Shown piece after piece: positions 7,517 through 10,785 of a DNA stretch of 10,785 nt; within the stretch, counting starts at the first letter, position 1; the number at the start of each line of letters is the position of its first letter. Made by a program: the position numbers and the translations under genes. The DNA is from Anaerolineales bacterium (GTDB lineage: Bacteria; Chloroflexota; Anaerolineae; Anaerolineales; Villigracilaceae): assembly GCA_025966435.1 (NCBI GenBank), contig JAICRQ010000071.1, forward strand, positions 1 to 10,785. Direction: 5' to 3'. Below the pieces are notes generated by a model that had not been told where the DNA came from, ran no database searches, and saw only the letters and a list, made by a program, of their open reading frames with translations.

Positions 7517-8824
7517 ATGAAAGCTCCCACAACTGAAATTCTGATCTTAATCCTGCTCATTCTCACCAACGGATTTTTTTCCCTGGCAGAGATGGCAATC
7601 GTTTCAGCGCGCAAGGTAAGGCTGCAACAGAGGGCGGAGGATGGCAGTAAGGGCGCAGAGACAGCGCTTGTCCTTGCGCGGCAACCCACTCGTTTTCTTT
7701 CCACTGTGCAAACCGGAATCACTCTGATCGGCATCTTGAGCGGCGCCTTTGGTGGCGCGACCATTGCCGAATGGCTGGCAGCTTATTTCGCCCGCTACCC
7801 TGCACTACAACCCTACAGCGAACCGCTCGGCGTCGGGATCGTGGTGACACTGGTGACCTATTTTTCTCTCGTGATTGGTGAATTGGTCCCCAAGCGTTTA
7901 GCTCTGAACAATGCAGAATCCATTGCATCCTCTGTTGCGCCGCTGATGAATTTTATCTCCAAAGTTGCTACACCCCTGGTAAGTCTGTTGAGCTTTTCTA
8001 CTGAAATTCTCGTCCGTGTTCTCAGGATCAAACCTACCAGTGAACCTGCCATTACCGAAGAAGAGGTCAAGATCCTGATCGAGCAGGGGCGGCAAACGGG
8101 AATATTCGAGGATGTGGAACAGGAAATTGTGGAGCGGGTGTTTCGTCTGAGTGACAGGACCGTGAACTCACTGATGACCCATCGCTCGGAGATCGTCTGG
8201 CTGGATGTAGAGGACCCGCTGGAAGAGAACATCAAGAAGATCCTTGCTTCCGGTCATACCAATTTTGTGGTTTGCAAGGGTAATTTTGACAAGGTCATCG
8301 GTATTTTGCGAGCCAAGGATTTGCTAAGAGACTATGCGGCTGGACGTTCCATTGCCATTCCGACATCATTGCCCATGCCTCCTTTCGTGCCGGAAGGAAC
8401 CAAAGCTCTGGAAGTGGTGGCACGCCTGCGGCATAATAAATCTCCTGTTGCGCTGATCGTGGATGAATATGGAACGATTGATGGAATGGTCACCTTAACA
8501 GATGTGCTGGAAGCCATCGTGGGCGACATTCCTGCGCTGGATGATGAGGGAGAGCCGGCAGCGGTACAGCGGGAGGACGGCTCCTGGCTCCTGGATGGAA
8601 TGATGCCAGTGGATGAATTACAGATGCTGTTGGACCTGGATGAACTGCCTGCGGACTCTGACGACTATGACACCCTAGGGGGATTATTCATGGCGCAAAT
8701 GGGGCGCATTCCCACGGTGGGCGACAAGTTTGACTGGAGCGATCTGCGCTTTGAGGTGATGGACATGGATGGGCACCGGGTGGACAAGGTCTTGATCATG
8801 CCGGTGAAGCCCCCTGCGCGCTGA
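7517..8824 (+). CDS. CNNM/CorC-type membrane protein (DUF21-CBS-CorC_HlyC; 'hemolysin family')
   Basis: Integral membrane protein of 435 aa from ATG 7517. In-frame ATGs at 7409 and 7478 would add a polar stretch unlike the family, whose members start right at the first membrane helix; none has a clear ribosome site. Residues 1 to about 190 form the DUF21/CNNM membrane domain: first helix ending NGFFSLAEMAIVSARK, then RQPTRFLSTVQTGIT and the hallmark GELVPKR (121-127). A CBS pair follows (about 205-330), ending in VDEYGTIDGMVTLTDVLEAI. The CorC_HlyC domain (about 345-430) has YDTLGGLFMAQMGRIPTVGD and FEVMDMDGHRVDKV. Relatives act in Mg2+ export and resistance (CorC/MpfA type) or are annotated 'hemolysin' by old homology; no haemolytic activity is implied. 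It stands alone, divergent from the ankyrin gene. Confidence 0.93.
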   Translation: MKAPTTEILILILLILTNGFFSLAEMAIVSARKVRLQQRAEDGSKGAETALVLARQPTRFLSTVQTGITLIGILSGAFGGATIAEWLAAYFARYPALQPYSEPLGVGIVVTLVTYFSLVIGELVPKRLALNNAESIASSVAPLMNFISKVATPLVSLLSFSTEILVRVLRIKPTSEPAITEEEVKILIEQGRQTGIFEDVEQEIVERVFRLSDRTVNSLMTHRSEIVWLDVEDPLEENIKKILASGHTNFVVCKGNFDKVIGILRAKDLLRDYAAGRSIAIPTSLPMPPFVPEGTKALEVVARLRHNKSPVALIVDEYGTIDGMVTLTDVLEAIVGDIPALDDEGEPAAVQREDGSWLLDGMMPVDELQMLLDLDELPADSDDYDTLGGLFMAQMGRIPTVGDKFDWSDLRFEVMDMDGHRVDKVLIMPVKPPAR

Positions 8825-8858
8825 GAAGCTCTCGCTGAGTTTTGTTTTGCTTTTTGTT
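8823..8858 (+). terminator. Weak terminator candidate after the CNNM gene
   Basis: A 4-bp stem (8823-8826 with 8830-8833) overlaps the stop codon and is followed, after 6 bases, by a T-rich run (8840-8858). The stem is too short for a convincing intrinsic terminator; only the T-rich run right after the stop supports it. Confidence 0.25.
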
Positions 8859-9002
8859 AAATCAACCCCCATATATGGCAAACATTTTGTCAGGAGAGCC
8901 GTTTTTCGATGAGGTCTCCTTCGCTCCTCGCTCGCTTCACTCTTTTAGTATGCCCCCTTCTATATTTGGGGGTATGCCGAATGCCTGTAACCGGGCGGGT
9001 CA
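8859..9002. other. Convergent intergenic region with hairpins and repeat-like stretch
   Basis: This gap between convergent genes holds no believable gene. A hairpin with 6-bp arms (8892-8897 with 8915-8920, plus two more pairs inside past a bulge) is followed by a CTC/CGCTTC-rich stretch (8915-8941). That stretch recalls degenerate intergenic repeats seen in many bacterial genomes. A second hairpin lies at 8948-8977. Confidence 0.4.
8948..8977 (+). terminator. Hairpin at the convergent junction
   Basis: Ten pairs on the + strand RNA (8948-8957 with 8968-8977), with five G-C pairs at the loop end and two G-U wobbles. On the - strand the wobbles become A-C mismatches, so the fold favours + strand RNA. 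It could stop read-through from the CNNM gene, but no T tract follows. Confidence 0.35.
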
Positions 9003-9548
9003 CTACCAGATCCGGCCTGGCTGACATTCGATGGTTAATCTCGAGTCAAGGTCAAGGGCTGGCGTCTGGGTTAGCTGTAGCACCATGATTCCCTGCTGTT
9101 CCGGTGTGGGAATCAAACCCTGCTCGCTCCGCCCTGCCAGGGGACCGCGCCAGAGTTCCCATCCTAACCGTTCATAAAAGCTGACTCGTTCCGTCTCCAG
9201 GCACCCGATAACGTAATCGCCATCGATCCTCCCTGCCAGGGACCGCATCAGCGTGCTGCCGTGCCCGCGCCCTTGAACGCCTGGCAACGTGGCAACAGCA
9301 TCGATGTACGCCGTTTTTAATAACGGGTGACCTTCCGGTTGGAGCCACCGGGTTGTGACGACCGCATGACTCACCAACTGCTCGTCTTGAAACCCAAGGA
9401 AATGCAAACAACCGGACGGCACATAAGAGAAAAGATTCCTGAAATCCTCCTCCCGGTGCGCGGCAACGCAGAGGTCGATAATTGCGTTTCTAGTATTAAT
9501 ATCTAACTCTTCCGTTTTGAAAAATTTTACTTCGGTGGTTTGTGGCAT
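9003..9548 (-). CDS. GNAT acetyltransferase resembling aminoglycoside 2'-N-acetyltransferase AAC(2')-I
   Basis: Acetyl-CoA-dependent N-acetyltransferase of 181 aa from ATG 9548 (a TTG at 9554 would add two residues). Motif A is VQGRGHG (91-97), binding the CoA pyrophosphate, with the preceding strand YIDAVATLP. Compared by memory with mycobacterial AAC(2')-Ic, also 181 aa, the layout matches along the length: an SHAVV strand (60-64), YIDAV where AAC(2')-Ic has YVEGV, RLGWELWRGP (127-136) against SRGWLPWHGP, a TPEQQG turn (148-153) against TPDDDG, and a C-terminus ending in tryptophan. Several acidic residues that contact the drug in AAC(2')-Ic look changed (Glu to Asp at 83; the DDD turn is lost). 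The fold is firm and the subfamily likely; the substrate is open and may not be an aminoglycoside. A perfect TATAAT lies just upstream. Confidence 0.85.
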   Translation of the reverse strand: MPQTTEVKFFKTEELDINTRNAIIDLCVAAHREEDFRNLFSYVPSGCLHFLGFQDEQLVSHAVVTTRWLQPEGHPLLKTAYIDAVATLPGVQGRGHGSTLMRSLAGRIDGDYVIGCLETERVSFYERLGWELWRGPLAGRSEQGLIPTPEQQGIMVLQLTQTPALDLDSRLTIECQPGRIW

Positions 9549-9735
9549 AACCAATGATTATAGTATCTGTTATGTCCCGGAGGGCGCTGCATTGGCGGGT
9601 TCTCTCCGTGGCCGCGTTTACCAATCCGCAAAGCGTTCTTTTGCTGGTGATTCAGAAATCCAGGCCTCGGGATGGAACATAGGGCATGGGCACTATCCGA
9701 GGCGTTTATAGGCTTGCCCGTAGCCTCTGTGGGAT
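9549..9735. other. Intergenic gap between the two GNAT genes
   Basis: No gene is supported in these 187 bases. Apart from the -10 element near 9560, there is an imperfect inverted repeat (9664-9673 with 9695-9703, 7 bp plus 2 bp past a bulge, 21-base loop). One arm can also pair with GCCTC near 9722. This may be the 3' end structure of the upstream - strand GNAT mRNA, but no T tract follows. Confidence 0.35.
9557..9562 (-). promoter_or_regulatory. -10 element suggesting a leaderless mRNA for the AAC(2')-like GNAT
   Basis: A perfect TATAAT on the - strand ends 8 bases before ATG 9548, with no Shine-Dalgarno site between. Transcription would start at or next to the start codon. No -35 hexamer is evident at 16-18 bases. 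Confidence 0.45.
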
Positions 9736-10272
9736 TTAGGACTCGAAATCATGCAGGAAACACAGCATGTAGCTTTGGTCGTAATACTTATCACCCACCC
9801 GGCGCGCTTGCGGTTCGCGTCCATAGAGGAAAAAGCTTGCTTTCTCAAACAGTCTCATTGCAATCGTGTTCTCTGAGTCGACCACCAGGCGGATGAGCAT
9901 CAGCTCATGTCGTTCCCGTGCCAACCGTAGAGTCTCTCGGACGAGCTGTGTGCCAACTCCTTTTTGCTGCCAATCCGGGTGAACATAGAGGGCAGCCAGA
10001 GAGGCTTTGTGCCGGACCGCCTCTCTGGTTTCCGGGATGAGGCAGACACTCCCCACCATTTCTGTGTTGGAATAGAAGGCTCCCAAAATGGGCTCCTTAT
10101 TATCCTCGCTGAGCAGCAGTAGCGCATCGATCTTCTCAGGTGGCGCGGTGCGCCATTCTTCCGCCGAAGTTGCAAATGCCTGTGGATGCGTCTCCAGCCC
10201 GCGCAGCCGAAGAGAAAAGTAGCGTTCTCGATCGCGGCGGTCGAGCTGACGAATGGAGATGTGTGCGCTCAT
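9736..10272 (-). CDS. GNAT family N-acetyltransferase
   Basis: Cytosolic acetyl-CoA-dependent acetyltransferase of 178 aa, complete from ATG 10272. The N-terminus (ISIRQLDRRDRERYFSLRLR) is the usual first strand and helix of GNATs, and ETHPQAF is common in one large generic subgroup. Motif A is LAALYVHPDWQQKGVGTQLV, with Q-x-x-G-x-G as CoA pyrophosphate loop. Motif B is in the segment VDSENTIAMRLFEKASFFLYG, where 'N..A..LYEK.GF' is the usual form; the glycine is replaced by Ser here. Substrate cannot be predicted. The nearest strong Shine-Dalgarno sequence (GGAGG) lies 16 bases upstream inside a hairpin at the 3' end of the preceding gene, so translation start may be unusual. It is not closely similar to the neighbouring GNAT. 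Confidence 0.88.
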   Translation of the reverse strand: MSAHISIRQLDRRDRERYFSLRLRGLETHPQAFATSAEEWRTAPPEKIDALLLLSEDNKEPILGAFYSNTEMVGSVCLIPETREAVRHKASLAALYVHPDWQQKGVGTQLVRETLRLARERHELMLIRLVVDSENTIAMRLFEKASFFLYGREPQARRVGDKYYDQSYMLCFLHDFES

Positions 10273-10285
10273 AGGAAGAAAATAA

Positions 10286-10303
10286 CAGCCTCCTTCAAGG
10301 CTG
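10286..10303 (-). terminator. Terminator-like hairpin overlapping the stop of the beta-propeller gene
   Basis: A 6-bp stem (10298-10303 with 10286-10291, CAGCCT/AGGCTG) holds the TGA stop of the upstream gene in its loop, and TTATTTTCTT follows on the - strand. This has the form of a short intrinsic terminator, yet it ends only 13 bases before the next start codon. The stem and loop also contain AAGGAGG, a Shine-Dalgarno-like sequence. Confidence 0.5.
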
Positions 10304-10785
10304 AAATTGCGGGCTGCTGCCCGGTCCCAGTGGAAGGATAAGTTGTCCCGTCTGCGCAGAGAAGATTTCTACATTGGGCGTGAGATCCTGAAATCCATCC
10401 TCATGGCGCGATGCGGCGATGAGTGTGCCGCTGCGATCCATGCTGATGCCATAGAAGAAGCCGGGGATAACCAGACCCTCGCTCCCATCCAGTCCGATGG
10501 TCGACATCTGGGGTCCCGCGATCACCTGCCCCGGGTTCGGGCTATTGAGGTTGCAATCGACGACATTCCCCAGGGCGACGATGCCGTCGCTGGCAGGGCT
10601 CCAGGCATAACTCAAGCCCACATGGTAATGCTCCTGGTTCGTGTCGATCGCCGCTTGCAGGGAGGAGCTGACCAGCTCCTGGCGATTGCTGCCATCTGCG
10701 TTGCTCACGTAATATGCGCCCGGTGAGGCGCAGGCGCTCAGATGAAAGGAAGTGGAGAAGGCAAGTTTCGTGCCATCTGGCGAGA
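10295..10785 (-). CDS. TolB/PD40-type beta-propeller protein (C-terminal part)
   Basis: The last 162 residues of a gene that continues past the window edge; the N-terminus is missing, and an internal GTG at 10708 should not be taken as the start because the frame stays open upstream. The upstream part reads SPDGTKLAF, the classic WD40-like PD40/TolB motif, then YYVSNADGSNRQ. Further blades are seen in AWSPASDGIVAL, GISMDRSGTLIAASR and VEIFSAQTGQ, each with the S-x-D-G-x-x-I/L-A pattern, and GSSPQFQP closes the chain. Such propellers are usually exported in bacteria and bind proteins or sugars; no catalytic domain is visible in this part. Two cysteines are visible, C10 before YYVSNADG and one in VVDCNL. 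The GNAT gene follows 22 bases downstream. Confidence 0.8.
   Translation of the reverse strand, partial: SPDGTKLAFSTSFHLSACASPGAYYVSNADGSNRQELVSSSLQAAIDTNQEHYHVGLSYAWSPASDGIVALGNVVDCNLNSPNPGQVIAGPQMSTIGLDGSEGLVIPGFFYGISMDRSGTLIAASRHEDGFQDLTPNVEIFSAQTGQLILPLGPGSSPQFQP

Noticed and set aside
7409..8824. Idea that the 'hemolysin' label means a toxin
   Set aside because: The domain set DUF21-CBS-CorC_HlyC is that of CNNM/CorC ion-handling proteins; the label is historical.
8842..9024. Small + strand frame of 60 aa in the convergent gap
   Set aside because: Composition is erratic, it spans two hairpins and runs into the opposite gene's 3' end, with no ribosome site.
9517..9711. + strand frame upstream of and overlapping the AAC(2')-like gene
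   Set aside because: It starts inside the opposite gene, crosses its promoter and has no recognisable sequence.
10307..10726. + strand frame of 139 aa opposite the propeller fragment
   Set aside because: The - strand frame has clear PD40 motifs and stays open to the window edge; the + strand frame has none.

Overview
The window reads as a chromosomal stretch from a Chloroflexota bacterium, most likely of the Anaerolineae. The main clue is the style of the exported proteins. A lipoprotein has a Pro/Thr-rich tether after its lipobox, and a secreted DUF4331 protein has a long Thr/Pro/Gly linker before a CARDB domain; both are typical of that phylum. GC content is moderate, and Shine-Dalgarno sites are clear for some genes and missing for others. 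This placement is inference: there is no rRNA or other marker gene. I see no mobile element, CRISPR array, tRNA or rRNA.

Layout. (1) 105-5039, + strand: a three-gene set of a secreted DUF4331-CARDB protein, a membrane-anchored TPR protein and a NicO/RcnA-type nickel/cobalt transporter with a large N-terminal ectodomain and a His-rich loop. It ends at a strong bidirectional terminator (5063-5090). (2) 5095-7410, - strand: an ankyrin-repeat lipoprotein followed 45 bases later by a pirin-family cupin, probably co-transcribed. (3) 7517-8824, + strand: a CNNM/CorC-type (DUF21-CBS-CorC_HlyC) membrane protein, divergent from the ankyrin gene. (4) 8825-9002: a convergent junction with hairpins and a repeat-like stretch but no gene. 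(5) 9003-10785, - strand: a GNAT acetyltransferase resembling aminoglycoside 2'-N-acetyltransferases, a second generic GNAT, and the C-terminal end of a TolB/PD40-type beta-propeller that runs off the window.

How the parts fit. Gene set 1 is the best candidate for an uncharacterised system. By predicted topology all three products expose domains on the outer side of the membrane: a secreted DUF4331 protein, an anchored TPR scaffold, and the transporter's ectodomain, whose mature form should start with histidine. Together with the 17-histidine loop this suggests a metal-linked envelope function, but DUF4331 and the TPR protein have no known role and the link is inferred from gene order. The other genes look like ordinary housekeeping or accessory genes. 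Every gap without a gene is shorter than 300 bases.
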